64,000 bases of DNA from positions 1,585,079 through 1,649,078 of the forward strand of contig JAQSEB010000045.1 of the NCBI GenBank assembly GCA_030063045.1, written 5' to 3'. The notes beneath the pieces are model-generated. The model worked only from the letters and a program-made list of their open reading frames with translations. It was not told the origin of the DNA and searched no databases. This stretch comes from Pratylenchus scribneri. Lineage: Eukaryota; Nematoda; Chromadorea; Rhabditida; Pratylenchidae. Shown here piece by piece: positions 11,255-23,706 of the stretch (the first letter of the stretch is position 1; each line of letters opens with the position of its first letter). Both the position numbers and the translations under genes were made by a program.

Positions 11255-11967
11255 TGTCTATTTAAAATCTATAAATTATCAAAAAATCTTAAATCAAAAT
11301 CTGTCCATTTATATTTTGTGAATATAATAAATGCATTTTTAATATTAATAAATTGCAGAATTTTCGAATAAACCAAAAAAATAATCTTAATGGAGAAAAT
11401 CAGGTTTAAATTTCATATAGGGATATAAATTTTTAGAATTTCAGCAAAATTTAAGTCATATAAAAAAATTATTCCATAGTTTTCGTCTTGGATTTATTCA
11501 GCCAAAATGTATTTTAATTAAAAAATTTTTTTATTTATTAAATTCATTTAAGCCAGATTTATTGTTGTGAAAAAAAGCTAGAATAATTTGTGGAATTTGA
11601 CATTTATAATATAAAATAAAATGAGTATTAATCAGGAAAAGTTAAAATTGGAATATGCATTAAAGAATTAAAACTTAATTTCCACATTAGAAATGAAGAA
11701 AAATACCACCAAAAATTTTCAGAAAAAATTACTTGATAATTAAATTCACTTGAGACAAATTTAATTTCCTGATTTTGTCTCAATTCTCAAATAACCGGGT
11801 AATGGCTTTCAATTCTACCCAAAAATTATTCTCGATCTAATTATGGATCATTAATGCACTTTCTGTTCTTCTGAACTCATTCAGCATCAAAAGATAAAAT
11901 AAATCAGTGTTTTAATGAAGTCTACAATTTTATAATTTTATCAAACTCCCTTGATGACACGCACAAT
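11255..11967. other. Spacer between receptor copies A and B
   Basis: AT-rich with no coding signal. A segment near 11815 (GAATTCTACCCAAAAATTAT then TCTCGATCTAATTATGGAT) recurs near 27378 upstream of copy E and near 30170 upstream of copy F. This shows that 5' flanking sequence was duplicated with the genes. It probably contains the promoter of copy A. Confidence 0.5.
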
Positions 11968-13191
11968 TTATACAAAATTTCCGCCCAAATTCAAGCTGAG
12001 GGAATTCTGAAAGAAATATTTTTTATTTGTTGTCCAATGTCCATGGAACTGGATTTAAAATTGTTCGTTTTTATAAATTATTTCAAAAAAACTTAAAAAA
12101 TCTAAATTAAAAGCACTGTAAAAATTGATCAAATTTAATAAAATCGTGAACTTTGCTTTAAAATAAAAAAATAGAGAAAATTATTGGCAATTTTTTATTT
12201 ATAAATATCTTACAAAGAACATGAAGATAATTCCCAGTCCAGCAAATGTGCACATTGCATAAATTAGCAAATTCCTCTCTATTCGGTCCGAAACATTCGA
12301 ATTGTTGTTCAAATTCAAAATGCGATGTCGTTTCCGATAATGGTAGAGAATTATAGTGGATAAACTCAAAACAGAGCATAAAATCAAACATATGATGGAA
12401 AATAATCTCACCAAATATGCATTATCCAAAGAGCATTGCTGAAACACATTCATAATTTGAATTTGATCATTTTTAAAAAAATAATAATAATAAAAAAAAT
12501 GTAGAATATACATTTGTATTTCCCGTAATGGAGAATGATGTCCCATTGGCATTTAACGGATCGTTGCTGACAATAAACAATTTAGTATCCACCGAGAAGA
12601 AACAAAATGACAAAACAAATGGCACTCCATAAATGATCAAAACGGAAAGTGGTAAAAGATAACTCCAAATCTAGAAAAAAATTAAAAGTAAATAATTTGG
12701 AAAATTTTTACAATTAATTTACCTTTTCATAGTGTAATGGAAATGCGATTGCAATAAATCGATTCAATTGGATTGAAGCTGTGGAAAAATTATCAGCGTA
12801 AAAGCAGAAAAACAATAAGAACGGATAAAGAGCCAATATTTGACTTGGCAGAATTTGGTAGAATGGCAGAACAAAGCCGCCAATGATTGTTGGTAGACGG
12901 TAGCCAAACATTGAGCCCCACATTTTTAGAAAATTCTGCAGAAAAATTAATATTTTTAAAATTAAATTATTAATTCAATATATATATATGATTATTTATT
13001 TTATTTTTTTTAATACTTACTGCGATGGCACGTACAGCAAAAAGAATGTTGAATGAATTGTGTAATTGTTTATGTTTGATTATTACCACCACTTCCGATA
13101 AATACAACAAAAATGATGGAATACCAATGATGAATATCAAATAAATATAATAATTTCGAAGAGAATAAAGGAAGTCAATTACTTCTTCCAT
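11968..13191 (-). pseudogene. SRG-like receptor copy B, truncated before TM7
   Basis: The first four exons are intact and phase 0: 13021-13191, 12723-12935, 12512-12670 and 12214-12438. They contain TM1-6 with the same motifs as copy A. The fifth exon starts normally at 12006 after a good TTTCAG acceptor and keeps the family motif NLGGNF. It then meets a TAA at 11968-11970, 12 residues in. No TM7 or basic tail is found before the next gene. The predicted product is 268 residues with six membrane segments. It is either a pseudogene or a truncated receptor. Exons 1-4 remain open, so the truncation is probably recent. Exon 3 resembles copy C while exon 4 resembles copies D and E, indicating a mosaic origin. 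Confidence 0.8.
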
Positions 13192-14461
13192 TTAGACGAA
13201 TAATCTATAAATTATCAAAAAATCTTAAATCATATGCCTGGTGAAAGGTCGATTCTCAAATGCTAAAAATAGAATTTTTAAATTTTTTTATTAACAGAAT
13301 ATTTAATTAAAATACTAATAATTTGCTTAGAAATCAAGTTTTTAAAGAATTTAAGCCAATATAATATACATTATAAAGATTTTGAAGATTATCAATTATT
13401 AAATTATATATAAATTAAGCAGAGCACAAATTTGCGCGAATTTTGATTTTAATGCATTTAATTAATTTCTTTTATAATATTTAATATGCACTTGCTTTTA
13501 TTGTACATATGTGGGAAATGGTGAAAAAATGAGAGGAGAATACGAAATTCTTGGAAGAAATTGAAATAAAGAAATTCAGAGCCGGAAGGACTATTCAATG
13601 TGTGAGGTCAACTTTTAACATGATTATTGTATCCCTGTGATTATTAAAAACAATCCCTGAACATGAGAAAAAATAATTACAAGAATTTAGGGCACCGCGA
13701 AATTTTTTTTCATTTTTCCCAATAATGTTTGGATTAAGGAGAAAAAGCTAACGAAAATAATTTTAATAAAGGATTTTTTTCTTTCTCAATTTTTGAAAAA
13801 TTCAATCATCGATTTCTTTAGATGATTGGTCAAAAATGTGGCAATGATAAAGCAAATTCATTTATTTCCACTATTACATTATTGATAATTTTTGAGAGGA
13901 GGCCTTTATTACTATTTTTGTATCCAACAATTTCTATGATGATTTCAAATTTAATAATTTCTTTTTTTTTCTAATTAATTTATTATTTGTTGACATTCTA
14001 TTATTGCTATAATAAATATAAATCTTCCTCAAAAATACTTATTTACTTAAGTGGAATAGAAAATTTATCATCAATTGATATGTGGATGATCATTTATTAC
14101 AGTTAGAAAATGAAAAATTTTAATTCATTTACAAATTCTTAAATTGGAATAACAAAATTAATAATAATTTTAATTTGAAAATTTGATGTAAAATTTTTAA
14201 AAATAGTCATTTTTATCAATGGAAGGAAGAAAAAGAATGGTCATTTTTGTATTAATGTAGGGAAGAATAATAAGATTTATAAAATTGGATTATAGAAGAA
14301 AGAATCAATAGAATTTAATAAAGCAAGATTATGAAATCAAAATTATATAGTCTAATATAAAAAAGAAATATAGTAGTATTTATAAGAAAGTGGAATTTTA
14401 TAAAATCAGAATAATGTGAAATGTAATAAAAAAATTACAATCCACAACATGATCAAAAAAT
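13192..14461. other. Spacer between receptor copies B and C
   Basis: AT-rich, without an open frame of coding character. The segment near 13560-13660 (GGTCAACTTTTAACATGATTA, TTGTATCCC) has counterparts near 17530-17600 and 30710-30800, consistent with duplicated 5' spacer sequence. The remainder shows only homopolymer-rich sequence. Confidence 0.45.
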
Positions 14462-16002
14462 TTAAGTAGTAGTAAATTGGTTTATTGAGAATAATCTTTT
14501 TTGAACTGGTATTGGAATTGTATATGGATTTGCATTAGTTTGAGTGGGCAATGGGCGGCATTGTATATTGACGGTTTTTGTCTTTGTCTCATTCTTAAAC
14601 AAATTCCACCGTTTTGGCAACACATCCGCGGCCCATTTATGTCGAAAAGTTGAGCTGGCCCAGAGCATCAGCCAACTGGGCAAAGCAATATTACAAATAT
14701 CGTGAAGAATTGGGCCAAGTGCCAAAATAAGCATTGGATAATTCTTGCCTAAATTCAAGTCGAAAACATTCTGAAAAATTTTTTAATTTATTAACCATGG
14801 AAGTGGTATTATTTTGTATTTGTATTCTTTTTTTAATTTTTAAAAACTTTTAAAAAAATCTAAAATGACTTGAAAGAAATACAAAAATTATAAATTTTAT
14901 AAAACTGATTATAATAAAAAAAGTTAAAGGAAATTACTTATAGTCTTCTATTAATTATTATTAATAACTTACAAAGAATAATGTAATAATTCCCAGGCCA
15001 ACAAATGTGCACATTGCATAAATCAACAAGTTTCTCTCAATTCGATCCGAGGCATTTGAATTATTGTTGTTGGCATTGGCATATCTTGTCCGATGGTTGT
15101 TCAAAATACGAAGTCTTTTTCGCCAAAAATAAAGAAAAATTGTCAATAAACTCAAAATAGTGCAACCAATCAGAAATGAGATGGAAAGTGACGTAACCAA
15201 ATTCATGTTATCCTTATGGCAGCTCTGAATATTATATAGCATTTTTCTTGGAAATTAAGAGGGTGAAAGACGGCATACAGTGAAAGAGCCTATAATGGCG
15301 AATGTTGTGCCATTGGCATTTAACGGATCGTTGCTGACAATAAACAATTTAGTGTCCACCGAGAAGAAACAAAATGACAGAGCAAATGGCACACCGTAAA
15401 TAATCAAAACGGAAACTGGTAAAAGATAACGCCAAATCTGTTATTATGATTAAAATAAAATTTGTAAAATATTTATAAATAAAATTTACCTTTTCATAGT
15501 GTAATGGAAAAGCGATTGCAATAAAACGATTCAATTGAATTGTAGCAGTGGACAAATTATCAGCATAGAAGCAGAAAAACAATAAGAAAGAATAAATAGC
15601 CAATATTCTGCCAGGGAGAATTTGGTAGAAGGGTAGAATTAAGCCGCCAATGATTTTTGGTAGACGATAGCCGAACATCGAGCCCCACATTTTAAGGAAA
15701 TTCTGTATAAAAATTAATTAAATTTTTAATAAAAATTTTTTTTTTATTAAATTTTTTATTTATTTTTTTTGTTTAATTAATTTAATATACATTTATATAT
15801 TTTTAATTTTATTTTCATTTTTAATACTTACGGCTATGGCGCGTACAGCAAAAAGAATGTTGAAAGAATTGTGTAATTGTTTATGTTTGATTATCACCAC
15901 CACTTCCGATAAATACAACAAAAATGATGGAATACCAACGATGAATGTCAAATAAATATAGTAATTTCGAAGAGAATAAAGGAAATCAATTACTTCCTCC
16001 AT
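14462..16002 (-). CDS. SRG-like seven-transmembrane chemoreceptor, copy C
   Basis: Five phase-0 exons: 15832-16002, 15490-15702, 15279-15437, 14973-15224 and 14462-14770, giving 367 residues. All seven membrane segments and the cluster motifs (VVVIIKHKQLHNSF, NLSTATIQLNRFIAI, DRIERNLLIYAMC, PSWLMLWASS) are present. Exon 4 has the SCHKDN start shared with copy A, while exon 3 is nearly the same as in copy B. A 36-bp minisatellite begins about 100 bases upstream of the ATG, where a promoter would be expected. Predicted chemosensory GPCR; ligand unknown. The model is complete with no lesion seen. Confidence 0.8.
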
Positions 16003-16099
16003 TTTGAGTAATCTATAAATTTATCAAATATATCAAAATCATAATTTTAATTGTATTTGAAACATGATTTGTACTATTTCGATTATTTGTAAAATTTAT

Positions 16100-17240
16100 A
16101 AATAAAACTTCCCTGTTTGAAAAATACAAATGCTTGGAAAACCATAAAATGTTTGAAAAAACACAAATGTTTGGAAAAACATAAAATGTTTGAGAAAACA
16201 CAAATGTTTGGAAAAACATAAAATGTTTGAGAAAACACATATTCTGGAAAAACATAAAATGTTTGAGAAAACACATATTTTGGAAAAACATAAAATGTTT
16301 GAGAAAACACATATTTTGGAAAAACATAAAATGTTTGAGAAAACACATATTCTGGAAAAACATAAAATGTTTGAGAAAACACATATTTTGGAAAAACATA
16401 AAATGTTTGAGAAAACACATATTCTGGAAAAACATAAAATGTTTGAGAAAACACATATTTTGGAAAAACAAAAAATGTTTGAGAAAACACATATTTTGGA
16501 AAAACATAAAATGTTTGAGAAAACACATATTCTGGAAAAACATAAAATGTTTGAGAAAACACATATTCTGGAAAAACATAAAATGTTTGAGAAAACACAT
16601 ATTCTGGAAAAACATAAAATGTTTGAGAAAACACATATTTTGGAAAAACATAAAATGTTTGAGAAAACACATATTCTGGAAAAACATAAAATGTTTGAGA
16701 AAACACATATTCTGGAAAAACATAAAATGTTTGAGAAAACACATATTTTGGAAAAACATAAAATGTTTGAGAAAACACATATTTTGGAAAAACATAAAAT
16801 GTTTGAGAAAACACATATTCTGGAAAAACATAAAATGTTTGAGAAAACACATATTTTGGAAAAACATAAAATGTTTGAGAAAACACATATTCTGGAAAAA
16901 CATAAAATGTTTGAGAAAACACATATTCTGGAAAAACATAAAATGTTTGAGAAAACACATATTTTGGAAAAACATAAAATGTTTGAGAAAACACATATTT
17001 TGGAAAAACATAAAATGTTTGAGAAAACACATATTCTGGAAAAACATAAAATGTTTGAGAAAACACATATTTTGGAAAAACATAAAATGTTTGAGAAAAC
17101 ACATATTTTGGAAAAACAAAAAATGTTTGGGAAAACACAAATGTTTGGAAAAACACAAAATGTTTGGGAAAATACAAAAGTTTGGAAAAACATAAAATGT
17201 TTGGGAAAAAACAAATGTTTTGAAAAAACACAATTGGGAA
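16100..17240. repeat. 36-bp minisatellite upstream of copy C
   Basis: About 25 near-perfect units of CATAAAATGTTTGAGAAAAC plus ACATATT(T/C)TGGAAAAA, with degenerate units at both edges. Because the period is a multiple of three and no frame holds a stop, open frames of 322-416 codons run through it in five frames on both strands; these are not taken as genes. Units alternate between ATTTTGG and ATTCTGG variants in a partly periodic order, which suggests block duplication. Confidence 0.95.
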
Positions 17241-18267
17241 AACACAAAATGTTCATTATTCATTGTCTTTTGTTGAATTGTTCCCAGGCAGATTCAATAC
17301 TTATTAAGAATTTTATCATATTTTATAGGTTCTTCAATAATATTTTTTACTTTTTGTACATATATGGGAAAAATGGCGTGAAAAATGATAGGAATACGGA
17401 ACGGAAACGAGGAAGTAACTGACAGGAAGAAATTTAATGAAGGAGGAAAAATCATGGCTTAAATAGATTGTATTGGGTTGGCGTTTGACTTTGTTTATCC
17501 CAAAATGAGCAATGTCCATTTTCATTTCATAGAGGTCAATGGTGAACACAGGGGGATTGTATCCTAACCAATGAAAAACAATCCCGTATCTCGTATCATG
17601 ATGAGAAAAACAATTCTGATTCTGAGTAGGATGTAAACGCTGAAGATAATATTGACCTATGATCCGATTAGGTTGAATATTTTGGATGTTTTGACAATGA
17701 ATGAAGGAATTATTTGTATTTGGCAATCAAATAAATATTTTTAAGTTAAAGTTCCTATAAATTTGCTTTATGTGCGTGCACGAATAAATTGAAAAATTTC
17801 ATATTTATATTTATAGGAAAGGAAACAAGCCAATATATTTTTAATTTCTGCTAATTCGTTGGCTTTATCATCGAATTTTAGTTTGTTTATTTACAATGAA
17901 TTTATTTTTGTACTACCAATGACTTTTGATTTTCCTTTTAGAAATAAAAACATATTTTGATAAAAATTACTGTACCAGGAAATAATTATTAATGGAAAAA
18001 TATTTTCCGGGTAGTTGGCCAATATGAATTTTAACATTTTAATTGCAATTTTTATAATATTTTAATAAATATATTATGAGATTTAATTCAATTATATGGT
18101 TATAAATATATAGAAATCAAAAAAAAAATTAATTTTTATCAACTAGGATTTATATAAAAATGAAAAAATTTGTTGAAAATTTAATTATACAATTTGAAAT
18201 TGGAATTCGTTTAAATCAGAATTTTAAAAGATCAGAGATAAAAAAGAAAACCAAACAAAAATAAAAT
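17241..18267. other. Spacer between receptor copies C and D
   Basis: No gene recognised. 17460-17600 and 17740-17960 resemble parts of the spacers near 20560-20920, 26760-27110 and 30890-31230. Shared landmarks are reads such as GTGCCCGAATA, AAGAAAGAAAACA and ACCAGGAATTTATA. This spacer is therefore part of the unit that was amplified with the receptor genes. Confidence 0.5.
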
Positions 18268-20236
18268 TTAGGCAGTAATGCGATTCTGAGAGAATACTCT
18301 TTTTTGATGAGACAATGGAATCGTTTGTCGGTTTCCATTCGTTTGAGTTGGCAATGATCGGCACTGTATAACGACAGTTTTTGTCTTTGTCTCATTCTTC
18401 CACAAATTCCATCGTTTTGGTAGTACATCTGCCATCCATTGTTGCCGCAAAGTAGAGCTGGCCCAGAGCATCAGCCAACTGGGCAAAATAATATTACAAC
18501 TGTCGTGAGTAATTCCGTCGAGTGATAATCGTAGATCGGGAAAAATTCCACCCAAATTCAAATTGGTAGAATGCTGAAAGGGAGTATAAATTAGTTTTAA
18601 TATAATAATTCTAAATATATTAAATTTTTATTTTCATATATTACAATATCTTAAAAATATATATAGAAAATCAAAAAGCTTAAAAATTGATCAAAGAGAA
18701 TATTCTATTTTAATAATTGAAATTTAAGATAGTATCCGACAATATATCAAATTTAATTGTTTTCAAGTGATAATATGGAATGGATAAATTTAAAATTTAT
18801 TACCATTAATACTAACTTAATTTATTTATAGACTTTTCTTTTTATTCACTCACTCTCCTTTCTAACCAGAAAATATTTTCCCAAAACTATAACTATAAGT
18901 ATATTGGCTTAATATAATATCTTTATATCATTTACAAAAAATATGGTGATAATTCCTAGGCCGGCAAATGTGCACATTGCGTAGATAAGCAAATTCCTCT
19001 CAATTCTGTCTGAAGAAGTATTCGAATTATTGTTCAAATTCAAAATGCGATGTCGTTTGCGATAATGGTAGAGAAATATAGTGGATAAACTCAAAACAGA
19101 GCATAAGATCAAACATATGATGGAAAATAATCTCACTAAATATGAGTTATCCAAAGTGCATTGCTGAAAAAATATATATTAATTTTTAAAATTTGAATTA
19201 TTTCTATTTTATTAAACTATTCTCAATTGTTGATATTGGTAAGAAGAATAATAGATTATTTTTTTAAATAAAATATATATCCTAGAAATTTTATTAAATT
19301 GAAAATTTTTTTTCTGAAAATATTCATCATAGCTTAATACATTTACATTTTATCAATAAAATAATAATAATAATAAAAAATGTAGGACATACATTTTTGA
19401 CCCCATTAACGGAGAATGTTGTGCTGTTGAAATTCAATGGATCATTATTAACAATGCTAATTTGTGTTTCTCTCAAGATGAAACAAAATGAAAAATACAT
19501 CGGTACTCCGTAAATGATCAAAACAGAAAGTGGTAAAAGATAAAGCCAAATCTGTAGGGTCAAATTTTTAAAATATTTTTTTAATTGTTATTTAATAAAA
19601 AAGCAATTTTAACCAAAAAATATAATTATTTTTACTTCAAATTTTAAATTTATATTTAATCTTCCTTTATTTAATTTAATTACCATTTCATAATGTAGGG
19701 GAAAAGCAATTGCAATAAATCGATTCAATTGGATTGCAGCAGTGGAAAAATTATCAGCGTAAAAGCAGAAAAAATTGAAAAAAGTATAAAGTGCCAATAT
19801 TTGACTAGGGAGAATCTGGTAGAATGGTAAAATAAAGCCGCCAATGATTCTTGGTAGACGGTAGCCGAACACCGAGCCCAACATTTTCAACCAATTCTTA
19901 AAGTAAAATAAATTAATTTATATATTGTGATAGACTTATGATTTGGATAAATCAGATAAATAATTTAGAAATTAAAAATACTAAATTTTTAAAATAATTT
20001 TTAAATTAATTTAGATTTTGCAATTCATTCCATTTATTTAATTTATTTTAATTTTTAATGCTTACTGCTATGGCGCGTACAGCAAAAAGAATGTTGAATG
20101 AATTGTGTAATTGTTTATGCTTGATTATCACCACCACTTCCGATAAATATAGCAAAAATGATGGAGTAGTTATGATGAATGTCACATAAATATAATAACT
20201 TCGAAGAGAAAAAAGAAAGTCAAACACTTCATCCAT
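18268..20236 (-). CDS. SRG-like seven-transmembrane chemoreceptor, copy D
   Basis: Five phase-0 exons: 20066-20236, 19684-19896, 19393-19551, 18936-19163 and 18268-18573, giving 358 residues. The chosen ATG at 20236 matches the starts of copies B, C and F; an upstream in-frame ATG at 20260 would add eight residues. Motifs: VVVIIKHKQLHNSF between TM1 and TM2, NFSTAAIQLNRFIAI after TM3, QCTLDNSYLVRLFSI opening exon 4, and DRIERNLLIYAMC before TM6. Exon 2 ends in HYEM rather than HYEK, but the donor is retained. Predicted chemosensory GPCR of the SRG type; no disruption seen. Confidence 0.8.
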
Positions 20237-21461
20237 TTTGAGTAATCTATAAATTATCAAATAGCAAAATCAAATTTGTCAATTCGTTATAAAAATAATA
20301 ATTTATATAATATTAAAAATTCTTGAATATAGTCTAATAAGCTATTGCAATTAATGAGTTATCATAAACCTATTTTATTGAAAGTTTTAAATGGGCTTTA
20401 AAAATGCCTATGAATAACAGTGGTTTTTTAAATCAGTGCCCATTTTTCCATTGCCACAGGTCACGATAGATTTGGTTTATCCATCAGCTCTTAAATACTA
20501 TCCCCCACCCAAAATGACCTTTTTTATATTAGCTTTAATCTTTTGCCCTTTAAAATCAATGTACTCCATATTATTTGTTTTATATTTTTGATCATATACA
20601 CGAATTTTTGTATTTATCTCTCAAAAACATTTATTAATGTTAAAAGTCAATGTCCATAATGATGAATTTGCTAAACAATTTGTTAATTTGCGTGCCCGAA
20701 TATTGTGAATGTACTAATGTTTTTTGCTATTGAATTTATATTTTTAAGAAAGAAAACAGGCGATTGTTACTAAAATTTATTTCAGTTCCTTTAAATTTTA
20801 GTATTTATTTTCATCGAATTTAATTTTTTGTATTAATGATGATTTTGATTTTTTTGCAAAATAAAAATATTTTGATTAAAGTAATGAAGTTACCAGGAAT
20901 TTATATAAGTGCTAATATGATGTCAGCCCGTGATATTGATCTCAGTAGTAATAGTAATTGGTGTCGTTAAATGATAATTCCCGATTGTGCCATTAGAATT
21001 GAAAAAATCAAATTTAACCTGTATTGAATTCTAGCCAAATTCTATCAAAATATTTTTCAATTTTTTTCAAAGAGTACAAAAGGTGATGCTACAAAATTTT
21101 TATTGATTTCGAAATAAAATAGAATTAAATATTTTTTTTTGCAATTTTTTTATTTGTATTTTTTAATTTTCATTTAAATAATTTTTTTATTTTTAAATTA
21201 AAATCAAATATTTTGCTCATCAGCAAGATTTATTTGTTGCCGCTGGCATTTCATCAAAGAGAATTGCAATTTTGTAATACATTTTGATAGCCGTGAATCG
21301 GATTGATGAATTTATGAAAAGAAGATGTTGATATGCTTTGTTTATGGTGCCATCGCAATAAAAAAATGAAAAATATAAAATGTTGGTCTTTATAATAAAA
21401 ACAAAAATTGAATTTCAATTATTCATTGTAAATTAGAGTGCTGTATCTCTCTGCAATGGTA
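20237..21461. other. Spacer upstream of copy D
   Basis: AT-rich, without coding signal. 20560-20920 is similar to the spacers upstream of copies C, E and F. The region ends at the 8-bp target duplication of the MITE that follows. Confidence 0.5.
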
Positions 21462-21469
21462 CAATATAG

Positions 21470-21971
21470 CAGGCATGACCACGGTTACGGCTAAGCCGCG
21501 GTTAGCCGCGGCTAGCCGCGGCTACGGGCGGCTAACGGCTACAAATTTTGAAAATTTGACGGCTAAAGGGCGGCTAACGGCTATAAACCCATAGCCGCGG
21601 TTAGCCGCGGGATAGCCGCCATCCACAAATTTTCTATTTTTTAAAGAACTTTTCTTAAAATTCCCTCCATCAATATTTATTATTTTTTTAATTTACAAAT
21701 TTTTGCAATTATTTTAAAATTTTTGGTAAATAATTTGCAAATTTTTCTCAGCGGGATAATTTTTTGCCTATTTTTTCTTTTCTGAATTATTTTTTAAACA
21801 TTTTTTTGACCAGAAAAATTTTTTTCTAAATTACGGCTAACCGCGGCTAGCCGCGGGCGGCTACGGCTATAAAATTTCAAAAAATAGGCGGCTACGGGCG
21901 GCTACGGCTATGAAATAGCCACGGCTAAAACGGCTACGGCTATTGAAAAATTGTAGCCGTGGTCATGCCTG
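21470..21971. mobile_element. hAT-like non-autonomous element (MITE)
   Basis: A 502-bp element bounded by inverted termini CAGGCATGACCACGG, with further GTTACGGCTA-type pairing inward. It is flanked by a perfect 8-bp duplication CAATATAG at 21462-21469 and 21972-21979. An 8-bp target duplication with CAG-type termini is the signature of the hAT superfamily. Each half is a GC-rich run of CGGCTA and CCGCGG words, and the middle is AT-rich. It has no transposase and so must have been moved in trans. The intact duplication and termini suggest a fairly recent insertion. Confidence 0.85.
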
Positions 21972-22059
21972 CAATATAGATACATAACCTATACAGTGCT
22001 ACAAATATAAAAAAATATTTAAAATATTAAATATTTAAATAATATTAAAATGATATTAA

Positions 22060-23060
22060 CTAATTTCTGATTTTTTTAGTCAAATTCAAATTCTGATTTT
22101 TGTGTTTTCGCTTAATTCTGATTTTTGTGTTTTCGCTTAATTCTGATTTATGTGTTTTCGCCTAATTCTGATTATTGTGTTTTTAGTCAAATTCAGAATT
22201 TCGTGTTTTCGCTTAATTCTGATTTATGTGTTTTCGCCTAACTCTGATTATTGTGTTTTCGCTTAATTCTGATTTTTTGTGTTTTTAGTCTAAAATCTGA
22301 TTTTTGTGTTTTCGCTTAATTCTGATTTTTGTGTTTTCGCTTAATTCTGATTTATGTGTTTTCGCCTAACTCTGATTATTGTGTTTTTAGTCAAATTCAG
22401 AATTTCGTGTTTTCGCTTAATTCTGATTTATGTGTTTTCGCCTAACTCTGATTATTGTGTTTTTAGTCAAATTCAGAATTTCGTGTTTTCGCTTAATTCT
22501 GATTTATGTGTTTTCGCCTAACTCTGATTATTGTGTTTTTAGTCAAATTCAGAATTTCGTGTTTTCGCTTAATTCTGATTTTTGTGTTTTCGCCTAATTC
22601 TGATTTTTTGTGTTTTTAGTCAAAAATCTGATTTTTGTGTTTTCGCTTAATTCTGATTTTTGTGCTTTTTGCCTAATTCTGATTTTTTGTGTTTTTAGTC
22701 AAAAATCTGATTTTTGTGTTTTCGCTTAATTCTGATTTTTGTGCTTTTTGCCTAATTCTGATTTTTTGTGTTTTTAGTCAAATTCTGATTTTTTGTGTTT
22801 TTAGTCAAATTCTGATTTTTGTGTTTTCGCTTAATTCTGATTTTTGTGCTTTTTGCCTAATTCTGATTTTTTGTGTTTTTAGTCAAATTCTGATTTTTTG
22901 TGTTTTTAGTCAAATTCTGATTTTTTATGTTTTTAGTCAAATTCTGATTTTTTGTGTTTTTAGTCAAATTCTGATTTTTGTGTTTTTGTCTAATTCTGAT
23001 TTTTGTGTTTTTAGTCAAATTCTGATTTTTTATGTTTTGCCTATTTCTGATTATGTTTTT
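22060..23060. repeat. 26/27-bp composite minisatellite
   Basis: About 37 units alternate between TTTCGCTTAATTCTGATTT-type, TTTCGCCTAACTCTG-type and TTTTTAGTCAAATTCTGATT-type cores, each joined by GTGT. Three- and four-unit blocks recur, indicating higher-order duplication. It is the reverse complement of the minisatellite in intron 2 of copy A. Open frames of up to 133 codons through it are repeat artefacts. Confidence 0.9.
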
Positions 23061-23706
23061 TTTTTCTTCATATGCGTGAGTGTACAATAAATGAAAATAT
23101 TTATTAGAAAGAAAAGAAGTGTCGTATATATTCCTAATTTCTGAAAATGCGCGGGTTCATCAAATTTTATTTACAACAAATTTATTTTTTAATACTAACC
23201 ATTACTTTTGCTTTTTCTTTGCATTAATAAAAACTCTTAATGAAAATTAAAAAATATTTTGACAGCAAAAATTGTTGATCCGTGCAGTTGGTGGCGGAAA
23301 AGTAAAGGACATTACTCAAATTTTGCCATTGCCATGCCACTCCGAAATTTTCCACATATTTTATGTAAATTTTTAAATATTTTAATAATAAATTATGAGA
23401 TATAAATAAAAATTTGTTCAAAAATTATTATAAGATTAAGAATAAAAAATTTAAATTTCAAGTCGAATTTTTTAAAAATTAAAAAAAATGGCATATACCA
23501 TATAGTAATGGGTTCTAAATAAAAATGTAGGGTCTTAAAGAGAATAATGGGAATTTAATTATTAAATTTGCTTTTAAATGATAATATTTTAATAATTATA
23601 TTAAATAATTTTTATTATTGGTCAATGTGAAATTGGAATCATATAAATCAACATTTTAATAAAAAAATATCAGAAGTAAAAGAAAAATGTAATATACACA
23701 AAAAAT
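23061..23706. other. Short spacer downstream of copy E
   Basis: No gene recognised. 23090-23230 again resembles the amplified spacer sequence (GAAAGAAAAGAAG, TTTATTTACAACAAATTTATT). Confidence 0.4.

Noticed and set aside
16013..17422. Open frames of 322-416 codons on both strands
   Set aside because: They run through a 36-bp tandem repeat with no stops; period divisible by three makes them automatic.
22689..23090. 133-codon frame
   Set aside because: Translation of the 26/27-bp minisatellite.
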